Assembly (NCBI RefSeq): GCF_005844425.1 | Contig: NZ_SPHL01000004.1 | Coordinates: 16,064 to 80,063 of the forward strand | Length of the DNA: 64,000 bases | Reading direction: 5' to 3' | Source: Anaerofustis stercorihominis | Lineage (GTDB): Bacteria; Bacillota; Clostridia; Eubacteriales; Anaerofustaceae | Part shown: piece after piece, positions 40,995-49,936 of the stretch | Layout: every line of letters begins with the position of its first letter | Position numbering within the stretch: position 1 is the stretch's first letter | Notes under the pieces: generated by a model | Told to the model about the DNA's origin: nothing | Database searches by the model: none | Seen by the model: the letters and a program-made list of their open reading frames with translations, nothing else | Position numbers and translations under genes: made by a program

Positions 40995-43727
40995 ATGAAC
41001 AGAAAGGAGTTAGTATATGATATTTTAAGAAAATATCAATATGAACGAGAAAATGTAAAAAGTGTAGAAGATATTGGTCTTGATGCCAGTGAAATATCTG
41101 AGCTAATTAATGCTGATAGAAGTAATACAAGTAGGTATCTTAACGAACTTGTGAAAGAAGAAAAAATTATAAAATTAGATGGAAGACCTGTAAAGTTTGT
41201 TGAAAAAGAAATATACAATAATTTTATAAACGAAAAAAATAATGATATAGACGATATGGATCCTTTTAAAAATCTAATTGGTTTTAACTCATCTTTAAAA
41301 TCTCATATTGAGCAGGCAAAGTCAGCAGTATTATATCCGCCAAGAGGGCTTCATACTTTAATTACAGGTCCCACAGGTACAGGAAAAAGTACTTTTGCGG
41401 AAAAAATATATGAATATGCAATGGAAATGAAGACAATAGATAGCGATGCAAAATTTGTTGTTTTTAACTGCGCTGAATATGCAGAAAATCCTCAACTTGT
41501 AATGTCTCAGCTTTTTGGTCATATTAAAGGAGCTTTTACGGGAGCAGATAAAGAAAAAAGCGGACTTATTGATGAAGCGAACGGCGGAGTTCTTTTTTTA
41601 GATGAAATTCATAGACTTTCTCCCGAGTGTCAAGAATTACTGTTTATGTTAATGGATAAGCATGTATTTAGAAGACTTGGAGAAACAGGAGGACAAAGAA
41701 AAGCAGATGTTCTTATTATTGGTGCAACCACCGAAGATATAAATGCTTCTTTGCTTCAAACTTTTTTAAGAAGAATGCCTGTTACAATTAATCTCCCTTC
41801 GTTAAAAGAAAGGCATTTATCTGAAAGATTGCAGCTTATAGAAAGCATATTGTCAAGTGAGCAGACAAATATGGATGTTTCCATAAGAGTTCATAAAGAT
41901 GCTTTGATTGCTCTTTTATTATATGAGTGTAAGGGTAATGTCGGACAGCTTAAAGCTGATATTCAACTTTTGTGTGCAAGAGGCTTTTTGGATTATAAAG
42001 TGCACAATAAAAAATACGTGGAAATTTGTACATCTATACTTCCTGAACATATACAAGAAGGTCTTTTATATTCAAAGAATAAAAATGATTTGATTGACTT
42101 TATCAAAAATTCGGAAGAATATCATTATTTTAATAATAAAGAATTTGCAGTAGAACAAAATAGTGATTCTAATCTTGTTGCTCATATCAATGATAAATAT
42201 AACGATTTTATCAAAATGGGAAGAAGCAGCATGGAGATAAGCAATATAATAAATTCTGATTTGGACGAATATTTCAATCAAATTTTTGAAAAATACAAAA
42301 TAGATGAAAGAGATATTCACAAAGAAAGTTTATTAAAAATTGTTGATATTAAAGTATTGGAAACTTGTGAAGATGCAATTCAATTTGCGGAAATGAAGCT
42401 TGGAAGAAAGCTTTCTGACAGAATAAAAATAGGAATGATAATGCATATTAATTCCATGGTTGCAAGAGTTTCAAACGGAACATACATAAAAAATGATAAG
42501 ATAAATGAAATTGTACTAAATAATCCAAAGGAACTAAAGATTGCCAAATTTATTTTTGCTTTACTGGAAGAGGATTTGAGTATAAAAATTCCAAAACATG
42601 AAATTGGATTTTTAACTATGTTTTTATGTGCGCCGGAAGAAATAGAAAACAAAAGTAATATAGGCGTTATTGTAATGGCTCACGGAAACTCTACAGCAAG
42701 CAGTATGGCTGATTTTGTAAATAATTTATTAAATACGCACCATTGCAGAGCTTTGGATATGCCTATGGATATGAGTACAAGCACTGCATTAAATAACCTT
42801 TGCGATATGATAAATGATACCGATGAGGGCAGAGGGGTACTTCTTCTTGTAGATATGGGTTCTCTTAATATGATGGGAGAAATGGCCATGAAAAAAACAG
42901 GAAAGAATATTTGTACTGTAGAAATGGTGTCTATCTTACTTGTTATAGAGGCTGTCAGAAAGGCAAGCCTAAGAGATACGGATCTAATTTCCTTAAAAAA
43001 TGATTTAGAAAATATTTATCAAAATTTACACAGTAAAATAAGTGTTTTACCTGCACCTTATGAAAAACAAAAAACAATTATAACAACCTGTATTTCCGGA
43101 AAAGGTGTTGCAGTAAAAATTGATAATATAATAAAAGAATCCATTGATGTAAACAAATATAATGTAGTAATAAAACATTTGGATATATTAAGTGCAGACA
43201 ATATTGACAAGGTTTTAGAAGAAAAAGGAATAAGCGATGTTATAGCTGTTGTTGGAACAGTGGATTTAAAAATTAATAATATTCCATTTATTCCAATAAA
43301 TGAACTTATAGTAGGAAACGGAATAAGTATTTTGCATCAGTTGTTAAATGGACAAAAGTATATTCAAAATCAAGAAGATACAATTATTAATAAAACAGTT
43401 GTTAAAGAAACTTTAAAAAATATACTTACATTTTTAAATTATGAAAAAGCAAGTGTACTTTTGATTGACGCTTTTAATGATATCTTTTCTAAATTGGCAC
43501 TTTCTGTGGGGAAAGATGTATTTTTAAGATTTATTATGCATACAGGATGTATGCTTGAAAGAGTCATAAAAAATGAATCTATTCCCCATCTTAATGCAGG
43601 AGAATTTATAGAAGAACATAAAGAAGAGTATAAAATAATAAAAGAAGCTTTCTTTAAATGCGAAGAAGATTTTAATATTTTTATACCAAAGGATGAAATT
43701 TCTTATATAATAGAGCTTTTACATTGA
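40995..43727 (+). CDS. levR: LevR-type sigma-54 activator with PRD and PTS domains
   Basis: A 910-residue bacterial enhancer-binding protein. An N-terminal winged helix (about 1-70) binds DNA. The AAA+ domain has Walker A GPTGTGKS (125-132), the sigma-54 contact loop GAFTGA (179-184) and Walker B VLFLDEIH (199-206). A PRD domain (near 430-540), an EIIA-mannose-like domain (VIVMAHGNSTASSMADF), an EIIB-like part and a second PRD (FIMHTGCMLERV) follow. Phosphorylation by HPr and PTS enzymes at PRD and EIIA histidines should tie activity to sugar supply. It lies directly upstream of the PTS operon with the sigma-54 promoter. Confidence 0.93.
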   Translation: MNRKELVYDILRKYQYERENVKSVEDIGLDASEISELINADRSNTSRYLNELVKEEKIIKLDGRPVKFVEKEIYNNFINEKNNDIDDMDPFKNLIGFNSSLKSHIEQAKSAVLYPPRGLHTLITGPTGTGKSTFAEKIYEYAMEMKTIDSDAKFVVFNCAEYAENPQLVMSQLFGHIKGAFTGADKEKSGLIDEANGGVLFLDEIHRLSPECQELLFMLMDKHVFRRLGETGGQRKADVLIIGATTEDINASLLQTFLRRMPVTINLPSLKERHLSERLQLIESILSSEQTNMDVSIRVHKDALIALLLYECKGNVGQLKADIQLLCARGFLDYKVHNKKYVEICTSILPEHIQEGLLYSKNKNDLIDFIKNSEEYHYFNNKEFAVEQNSDSNLVAHINDKYNDFIKMGRSSMEISNIINSDLDEYFNQIFEKYKIDERDIHKESLLKIVDIKVLETCEDAIQFAEMKLGRKLSDRIKIGMIMHINSMVARVSNGTYIKNDKINEIVLNNPKELKIAKFIFALLEEDLSIKIPKHEIGFLTMFLCAPEEIENKSNIGVIVMAHGNSTASSMADFVNNLLNTHHCRALDMPMDMSTSTALNNLCDMINDTDEGRGVLLLVDMGSLNMMGEMAMKKTGKNICTVEMVSILLVIEAVRKASLRDTDLISLKNDLENIYQNLHSKISVLPAPYEKQKTIITTCISGKGVAVKIDNIIKESIDVNKYNVVIKHLDILSADNIDKVLEEKGISDVIAVVGTVDLKINNIPFIPINELIVGNGISILHQLLNGQKYIQNQEDTIINKTVVKETLKNILTFLNYEKASVLLIDAFNDIFSKLALSVGKDVFLRFIMHTGCMLERVIKNESIPHLNAGEFIEEHKEEYKIIKEAFFKCEEDFNIFIPKDEISYIIELLH

Positions 43728-43733
43728 TACACA

Positions 43734-43769
43734 GTAAAATTATTTTACAGTAAAACTTACACACTGTAA
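43734..43769. promoter_or_regulatory. Palindromes, probable LevR-type activator sites
   Basis: GTAAAAT-T-ATTTTAC (43734-43748) and TTACA-CAC-TGTAA (43757-43769) are dyads within 36 bases, about 90-120 bp upstream of the sigma-54 promoter. Between them and the promoter lie phased A/T tracts that may curve the DNA and help looping. Binding by the LevR-type protein is inferred. Confidence 0.6.
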
Positions 43770-43797
43770 TTAAAAAAAATTTTTTAAAAATTTTTTT

Positions 43798-43830
43798 AAG
43801 TCAAATACCTGTTATTTGGCTTATTTTTTT
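43798..43830 (+). terminator. Terminator of the LevR-type gene
   Basis: AAGTCAAATA (43798-43807) pairs with TATTTGGCTT (43813-43822, one wobble), followed by a run of T. It lies between the activator sites and the sigma-54 promoter, so levR and the PTS operon are separate transcripts. Confidence 0.75.
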
Positions 43831-43854
43831 ATAAATTCTAATTACACACAAAAG

Positions 43855-43871
43855 TTGGCACGCTTTTTGCA
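43855..43871 (+). promoter_or_regulatory. Sigma-54 (-24/-12) promoter of the PTS operon
   Basis: TTGGCAC (43855-43861) and TTGCA (43867-43871) match the consensus, with ten bases between the GG and GC doublets as required. It is 46 bases upstream of the EIIA start. Both the activator and the sigma factor that would use it are encoded in this window. Confidence 0.93.
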
Positions 43872-43916
43872 TTATATATGGCAAATGATAAAAGAAAAAT
43901 GAAAGGGGGTAAATTC

Positions 43917-44318
43917 ATGATTGGGATATTAGTAGTAACACATGGAAATGCCGGAATAGAATTAGTAAAAAGCAGCGAGTTAATTATCGGGCATCAAGAA
44001 AAAATAGATGCGTTATCTTTAAATCATGGGGATGATATTAATGAACTTGAACAAAAGGTAGCAAAGAAATCAGCCGAGCTTGATGATGGAAGCGGAGTTC
44101 TTGTATTGGTTGATTTACTTGGCGGAAGTCCGTGCAACGTAACAGGTAAGAATATAAAAGGTTCTGACAATATCGAATGCTTGACCGGTGTAAACTTACC
44201 TATGTTAATAGAAGCGATTGCTTCAAGAGAAAATAATTCCTTAAAAGATTTGGTAAATATTGCAAAAGATTCATCTCTTCAAGGAATTAAAGATTTAAGA
44301 AATCTTATGTTTAATTAA
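43917..44318 (+). CDS. PTS mannose-family EIIA component
   Basis: A 133-residue cytoplasmic phosphocarrier. ATG 43917 follows GAAAGGGGG; the frame upstream contains the promoter. The phosphorylated histidine is His9 in ILVVTHGNAG, and VLVLVDLLGGSPCNV is typical of EIIA-Man proteins. It takes phosphate from HPr and passes it to EIIB, encoded next. Confidence 0.9.
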   Translation: MIGILVVTHGNAGIELVKSSELIIGHQEKIDALSLNHGDDINELEQKVAKKSAELDDGSGVLVLVDLLGGSPCNVTGKNIKGSDNIECLTGVNLPMLIEAIASRENNSLKDLVNIAKDSSLQGIKDLRNLMFN

Positions 44319-44364
44319 TTTTTTATATTGTCATTATTCGTAAAAATAAAAGGAGGAGGTAAAA

Positions 44365-44862
44365 ATGGCAAAAATCAATCTTGTTAGAATCGACAGCAGA
44401 CTTATTCACGGGCAGGTAATAACAAAATGGTTAAAAATGTCAGGTGCGGACAGAATAATCATCGTTGATGACGAACTTGCAAAAGATGACTTTATGTCTA
44501 TTATCTATACAACTGCAGCTCCAAAAGACGTTAGCGTAGAAATACTTAGTGTAGAAGATGCTAAAAAGGGCTGGATGGAAAATGAACTTGGAAACGGAAG
44601 TTTATTAATTTTATTTAAAGATATTAAAACATGTTATGAACTTAAAAATGAGGGAGTGAATATTGAAAATATCCAAATTGGAGGACTTCCAAGTGCTCCG
44701 GGCAGAACTGTTATTTTAAGAGCAGTATCATTTGATGAAGATGATGTTTCAAAATTAAAAGAACTTCATGATGCAGGAGTTGAAATAAATATACATATTA
44801 TTCCTGAAGAACCAAAAATGAACTATGAAAATATGATTAAAAAATTCGAAGAAAAAAAATAA
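44365..44862 (+). CDS. PTS mannose-family EIIB component
   Basis: A 165-residue phosphocarrier with the active-site His15 in VRIDSRLIHGQVITKW. AAAGGAGGAGG precedes the ATG. It receives phosphate from EIIA and transfers it to the sugar during transport by EIIC-EIID. EIIA and EIIB are separate genes here, unlike the fused ManX. Confidence 0.92.
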   Translation: MAKINLVRIDSRLIHGQVITKWLKMSGADRIIIVDDELAKDDFMSIIYTTAAPKDVSVEILSVEDAKKGWMENELGNGSLLILFKDIKTCYELKNEGVNIENIQIGGLPSAPGRTVILRAVSFDEDDVSKLKELHDAGVEINIHIIPEEPKMNYENMIKKFEEKK

Positions 44863-44885
44863 GAAATAATTAAGGAGAAAAAATT

Positions 44886-45635
44886 ATGTTATTAACATTA
44901 GCGATTGTAGCCGGTCTTTGGTACTGGATTAGTCAAAGTAAATTAGGTTATACATTCCACTGGGCGATTTGTCAGCCGATCGTTATGGCACTGCCTTTTG
45001 GTCTTATATATGGAGATGTTGCAAAAGCAATGATTATAGGGGCATCTCTAGAAATGGTATATCTTGGTATGGTTGCTGCCGGAGCAAATATTCCAGCAGA
45101 TGAAAGTTTAGCAGGAGTTATTGCTATTCCAATAGCTTTAGTTTCAGATATTCCTGCTGCAACAGCAGTTACACTTGCAATTCCTTTTGGTTTACTTGGT
45201 GTATTACAAGATCAAATCAGAAGAACAATTCAAGCAAGTTTTGCTCATAAAGCAGATAAATATGCAGAAGAATGCAATATTAAAGGAATAGAAAGATGTG
45301 CGATATTATTCCCTTTAATTTTAGGATTTTTCTTAAGATTCCCACCTGTATTTTTAGCTAATTATTTTGGAGCGGGTGTTGTTGAAAATATTTTAGCGGC
45401 TATACCGGTTTGGTTAACTCATGGTTTAGAAGTTACAGGCGGCGTATTACCTGCACTTGGTTTTGCTATTACAGTATTTATTATTGGAAAGAAAACATAT
45501 TTACCATTCTTTATTTTAGGATTCTTTATGGTTCAATACTTACAAATTAGTGTAATGGCAGCTGCAATATTCGGAACATGTATGGCATTACTTATCATAT
45601 TCTTAAGAAGAGAAAATCAAAATACTACAACCTAA
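44886..45635 (+). CDS. PTS mannose-family EIIC component
   Basis: A 249-residue integral membrane protein with about seven helices (PIVMALPFGLIYGDVAKAMI; GASLEMVYLGMVAAGANIPA), a hallmark of the ManY/SorA type. With EIID it forms the sugar channel. Substrate is not predictable from this sequence. Confidence 0.92.
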   Translation: MLLTLAIVAGLWYWISQSKLGYTFHWAICQPIVMALPFGLIYGDVAKAMIIGASLEMVYLGMVAAGANIPADESLAGVIAIPIALVSDIPAATAVTLAIPFGLLGVLQDQIRRTIQASFAHKADKYAEECNIKGIERCAILFPLILGFFLRFPPVFLANYFGAGVVENILAAIPVWLTHGLEVTGGVLPALGFAITVFIIGKKTYLPFFILGFFMVQYLQISVMAAAIFGTCMALLIIFLRRENQNTTT

Positions 45636-45647
45636 AAGGAGATTAAA

Positions 45648-46529
45648 ATGAAACAAGAAAATATGGAAAAAAATTTAGTTAACGAAGAAGTTAATGAAGT
45701 TGTTGAAAATAAAGAAGAACAAGCAGAAAAAATAACACAAAAAGATATTAATAAAGCATTTTTTAGATGGTGGGTTGACGTTGAAGTTGCAAGCTCATAT
45801 GAAAGAATGCAAGGTATTCCATTTTGTTATTCAATGATACCAATTCTTAAAAAGTTATATAAGAAAAAAGAAGATTTAAGTTATGCTTTGAAAAATCACT
45901 TAAACTTCTTTAATACTCAAGGTACATGGGGAACACCTATTCACGGTATGGCTATTGCCATGGAAGAAGAACTTCATGACGGTGATAGAGAAATGAGAGA
46001 AAATGCAATTACAGGTATTAAAACCGGCTTAATGGGACCTCTTGCAGGTATTGGAGATACCATTGACTGGGGCACATTAAAAACAATTATTGCAGGTATT
46101 GCGGTTACTTTCGGTATAACAGGTAGTATTCTTGGTGCGATTATTCCATTTGTATTCACAATCATTACATTCTTAATTGGTAAATATTTATGGAATATGG
46201 GATACAAACTTGGAAAAGAATCAGTTAAGAATATTCTTCAATCTGGTTGGATTAATGAACTTATTTCAGGTACAGCTATTTTAGGGTTATTCATGATGGG
46301 TGCTTTAGCATCAAGTTACGTTAAATTGACTATTCCAATAGCCTTTACAGTTGGCGGCACGGAAATGACAATTCAAGGTATCTTGGATAGTATTGCTCCT
46401 GGATTATTACCTCTTGGTGTTGTATTTGGTATTTATTACATTCTTAAAAATAAAACACAAAAATATGGACTTATTTCAATCGGTATAGTTGCAATATCAA
46501 TTTTAGGTGCAATGATAGGATTATTTTAA
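45648..46529 (+). CDS. PTS mannose-family EIID component
   Basis: A 293-residue membrane component. It has an acidic N-terminal extension of about 35 residues before the family start (TQKDINKAFFRWW). GTWGTPIHGMAIAMEE and GLMGPLAGIGDTIDWGTLK are signature segments. It completes the IIABCD system. Confidence 0.92.
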   Translation: MKQENMEKNLVNEEVNEVVENKEEQAEKITQKDINKAFFRWWVDVEVASSYERMQGIPFCYSMIPILKKLYKKKEDLSYALKNHLNFFNTQGTWGTPIHGMAIAMEEELHDGDREMRENAITGIKTGLMGPLAGIGDTIDWGTLKTIIAGIAVTFGITGSILGAIIPFVFTIITFLIGKYLWNMGYKLGKESVKNILQSGWINELISGTAILGLFMMGALASSYVKLTIPIAFTVGGTEMTIQGILDSIAPGLLPLGVVFGIYYILKNKTQKYGLISIGIVAISILGAMIGLF

Positions 46530-46589
46530 ATAGATACATATATAAATAATAGATAAATTAGATGAATTTTTAGGAGGATTTAGACGGAT

Positions 46590-47468
46590 ATGTTAGTCAG
46601 AATGGATGAAATTTTAAAGAAAGCCAAAGAAGGAAAGTATGGGGTTGCGGCGCCAAATGTTTATAACGATATTAGTGTAAAAGCTTGTTACGAGGCTGCT
46701 GATAAATTAAACTCTCCAATTATTTTAGATTGTGCCGGACTTCCTTTCCTTGAAGAAACTGCGGATATCGTAAGATTTTATGAAAGAAAATACCCACATG
46801 TTGTTGCAGCATTAAACTTAGATCATGGCGGTCCTTTTGAAGAGATTGTTCATGCGATTAAATATGGTTTCACATCTGTAATGATAGATAGATCAACTCT
46901 TGAATTTGATGAAAATGTAAGAGAAGTAAAAGAAGTTGTAAAAATTGCCCATGGTGCTGATGTTTCTGTTGAAGCTGAACTTGGGCATGTAGGACAAGGC
47001 TTTGAATATGAGCAAACAAGAGATGCTGGTCTTACAAAAAAAGAAGATGCTTTAAGATATATTGACCTAACAGGTGTTGATTGTCTTGCTGTTGCAGTTG
47101 GAACATCACATGGTACATATAAGGGAACTCCACATTTAGAGTTTGAATTATTAGATGATTTAAGTAAATCAATTGATATTCCTCTTGTATTACATGGTGG
47201 TTCAGGTACAGGAGATGATAACTTACAAAAAGCAGTACAAACAGGTATTCAAAAAGTTAACTTATTTACAGACTTAAGTACAGCAGCATTAAATGCAATG
47301 GTTAAATATCTTGACTTTGATTGGGACGGTATGAAACAAGACGGTTCAAAAGGTGAATTTGGTAACTTAAAAGCTAATTTATGCGATATTTCAATTGCCG
47401 CAAAAGATGGTTTTGTTGAATCTTTAGAACATTACATTAAACTTTTTGGTTCAAACGGAAAAGCTTAA
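46590..47468 (+). CDS. Class II ketose-bisphosphate-type aldolase
   Basis: A 292-residue zinc aldolase of the FbaA/GatY/KbaY family. Zinc-ligand and catalytic regions are visible: ALNLDHGGPFE, EAELGHVGQGFEYE, VGTSHGTYKGTP and VLHGGSGTGDD. GGAGG precedes ATG 46590. It should cleave a phosphorylated ketose to dihydroxyacetone phosphate and an aldehyde. No sugar-phosphate kinase accompanies it, so the substrate may be a ketose monophosphate made by the PTS and a dehydrogenase. Confidence 0.9.
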   Translation: MLVRMDEILKKAKEGKYGVAAPNVYNDISVKACYEAADKLNSPIILDCAGLPFLEETADIVRFYERKYPHVVAALNLDHGGPFEEIVHAIKYGFTSVMIDRSTLEFDENVREVKEVVKIAHGADVSVEAELGHVGQGFEYEQTRDAGLTKKEDALRYIDLTGVDCLAVAVGTSHGTYKGTPHLEFELLDDLSKSIDIPLVLHGGSGTGDDNLQKAVQTGIQKVNLFTDLSTAALNAMVKYLDFDWDGMKQDGSKGEFGNLKANLCDISIAAKDGFVESLEHYIKLFGSNGKA

Positions 47469-47510
47469 TTTATAAAAAATTGATTAAAATAAACTATATA
47501 AGGAGATATT

Positions 47511-48674
47511 ATGAACAACTTTAATTTTTTATGTGATACTAAGTTTATTTTCGGTAAAGAAACCGAAAAAACTGTAGGTAGTGAAATAAAACAATATGGT
47601 AAAAAAGTCTTATTTGTAAATGACGGCGGGGATTATTTAAAAACAACCGGTTTATACGATTCTGTTGTAAATTCTTTAAATGAAGAAAATTTAGAATTTA
47701 TAGAATTAAGCGGTGTTAAAGCAAATCCCGAAGTTGAACTTGTAAGAGAAGGTATTGACATTTGTAAAAAAGAAAACATTGATTTTATTTTGGCAGTGGG
47801 TGGCGGAAGTGTTATAGATACTGCAAAATCAATTGGTATAGGTATTTTCTATGATGGTGATGTATGGGATATTTATGAAGGAGTTGGAACAATAAACGAT
47901 ACTTTGCCAGTAGGTGTTGTTCTTACAATTCCTGGAACTGGAAGTGAATCAAGTATATCTTCTATTTTAACAAACGGTAATTCTAAAAGAGCCATTGATG
48001 ATGTAAGAATGAGACCTGTATTTGCAGTTATGAATCCTGAACTTACATATTCTCTTCCTCCATTCCAAACAACAGCAGGTTGTGTAGATATTATATCTCA
48101 TGTTTTTGAAAGATATTTTACAAACACAAAACATGTTGAATTTACTGATAGATTATGTGAAAGCACAATTAAAACAATTATTGACAATGTATATAAAGTT
48201 TTAAAAAATCCAAAAGATTATGAAGCAAGAGCAGAAATAATGTGGGCTGGAACAATTGCTCATAACGGAATTTTAGGAGTAGGCAGAGACGAATGCTGGG
48301 GGGCTCATATGATAGGTCATGAACTTAGCGGTGAATATAAAATTACTCACGGAACAACACTTGCTCTTATTCTTCCTTATTGGATGAAATATGTATATAA
48401 ACATGATGTAATGCGTTTTGTAAGATATGCAGTAGAGGTTTGGGGAATCAGACAAAACTATGATGATCCTGAAGAAACAGCTCTTGCAGGTATTGCAAAA
48501 ACAAAAGAATTCTTTGAATCAGTTGGACAACCTACATGTTTAAAAGACGTAAACGTAGGGGATGAAAAAATCGTTGAAATGGCAGAAAAATGCACAAAGA
48601 ACGGTAATGTAGGCGGATTCGTTTCACTAAGCAAAGAAGATGTAATAAGTATTTATAAAAGTGCTTTAGAATAA
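47511..48674 (+). CDS. Iron-containing alcohol dehydrogenase
   Basis: A 387-residue group III dehydrogenase of the butanol dehydrogenase/YugJ type. ILAVGGGSVIDTAKSI binds the nucleotide, TIPGTGSESS is conserved, and metal ligands are in GCVDIISHVFERYF, HMIGHELSGEY and KITHGTTLAL. In this operon it probably reduces the aldehyde released by the aldolase and regenerates NAD(P)+; this is an inference. Confidence 0.9.
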   Translation: MNNFNFLCDTKFIFGKETEKTVGSEIKQYGKKVLFVNDGGDYLKTTGLYDSVVNSLNEENLEFIELSGVKANPEVELVREGIDICKKENIDFILAVGGGSVIDTAKSIGIGIFYDGDVWDIYEGVGTINDTLPVGVVLTIPGTGSESSISSILTNGNSKRAIDDVRMRPVFAVMNPELTYSLPPFQTTAGCVDIISHVFERYFTNTKHVEFTDRLCESTIKTIIDNVYKVLKNPKDYEARAEIMWAGTIAHNGILGVGRDECWGAHMIGHELSGEYKITHGTTLALILPYWMKYVYKHDVMRFVRYAVEVWGIRQNYDDPEETALAGIAKTKEFFESVGQPTCLKDVNVGDEKIVEMAEKCTKNGNVGGFVSLSKEDVISIYKSALE

Positions 48675-48701
48675 AATTATATGGTAAAAAGGAGAAATAA
48701 A

Positions 48702-49754
48702 ATGGACATAAAAGAAATGAAATTTTCAGTTTTAACAGAAAAAGGGCATGCAGAAGTTAGAACAAGACCTTTACCTGAACTTGGAGATAGACAAGTTTTA
48801 ATTAAACAAGAAGCTTGTAATATATGTACAACAGACTATGGTCAATGGTTAGGACTTAGAGAACATCAAGGCTATCCTATGGCAGGCGGTCATGAAGGCT
48901 CTGGTACAATCGTAGCAAAAGGCAAAAAAGTAATGGATTTTGAAATCGGAGACAGAGTTGCAATGGCTTATGATGGATGCGGAGAATGTGAATCTTGTAG
49001 AAAAGGTGATGTTTTACATTGCAGTGATACTTCTATAACAGGAAGAACAGAAGATGGTTATTTAGGTGCTTTTGGTTTTGCAAATTATGCTGTTAGAAAT
49101 GCAAGAAGCGTTATCAAAGTAAGTAAAGATTTATCTCCTAGCGAAGCTGCTTTCCTTGAACCATTGGCAACTGTTGTAAAAGGACTTAAAAAATTAAGAG
49201 TAAAACCTATGGAAAATGTAGTAATCATAGGTGCAGGTACAATGGGACTTGTTAATGCACAAGCTGCAAAAGCAAACGGATGTAGAGTTATTGTTTCAGA
49301 AGTAATGGAAAAGAAACTTGAAACTGCTAAAGCTATGGGCTTTGAAGTTATCGATGCAGGTAACTGTGATCCAGTGGAAGAAGTAAAAAAACTTACAGGC
49401 GGTGTAGGAGCCGATGCAGTTATCGTTGCTGTAGGTTTAACACTTGCAAATAATCAAGCTATTGAAATGTTAAAACCAACAGACGGAAGAGTATTATTCT
49501 TTGCTGCCGGATATCCTGCTCCACAGCTTGAGTTTGATTCAAACTTAGTTCATTATAAGAGACTTGAACTAATCGGTACATTTGCAGCAGATTCAATTGA
49601 TTTCTTCACAGCTGGAAGAATGTTAAGTGATAGAAGCGTAGATGTTTCAAAAATTATTGAGCCAACTAAATTTAAACTTGATGATGTGCAAAAAGCCTTT
49701 GAAATGGCTTCAAAACCTGGTATGTATAGAGTAAGCGTACTACTTCAAGATTAA
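48702..49754 (+). CDS. Zinc-dependent (sorbitol-type) dehydrogenase
   Basis: A 350-residue medium-chain dehydrogenase. ATG 48702 follows AAAAGGAG. The catalytic zinc site includes Cys42 (CNICTTDYGQ) and GGHEGSG; the structural zinc lobe is CGECESCRKGDVLHC. The Rossmann motif is IIGAGTMGLVNAQAAK. Polyol-phosphate dehydrogenases of PTS operons (GatD, GutB-like) have this architecture. It probably oxidises the imported polyol phosphate to a ketose phosphate. Confidence 0.9.
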   Translation: MDIKEMKFSVLTEKGHAEVRTRPLPELGDRQVLIKQEACNICTTDYGQWLGLREHQGYPMAGGHEGSGTIVAKGKKVMDFEIGDRVAMAYDGCGECESCRKGDVLHCSDTSITGRTEDGYLGAFGFANYAVRNARSVIKVSKDLSPSEAAFLEPLATVVKGLKKLRVKPMENVVIIGAGTMGLVNAQAAKANGCRVIVSEVMEKKLETAKAMGFEVIDAGNCDPVEEVKKLTGGVGADAVIVAVGLTLANNQAIEMLKPTDGRVLFFAAGYPAPQLEFDSNLVHYKRLELIGTFAADSIDFFTAGRMLSDRSVDVSKIIEPTKFKLDDVQKAFEMASKPGMYRVSVLLQD

Positions 49755-49805
49755 TTATAAAAATGTTCGAATAAAAATAATAAATACTTTAAAATTAAAA
49801 TTGTC

Positions 49806-49834
49806 AAAGGAACTATGTAAAATAGTTCCTTTTG
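49806..49834 (+). terminator. Terminator of the PTS operon
   Basis: AAAGGAACTA (49806-49815) pairs with TAGTTCCTTT (49823-49832). The T tail is short. It ends the seven-gene sugar operon. Confidence 0.7.
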
Positions 49835-49936
49835 GTGCTGTTATAAACTTATGTAAATAATTGGTGTGTTTTTATAATTAATTTTGTAGCAATAAATTTT
49901 AATATATGTTATATATGGTATTAGGAGGAAAGGCTT

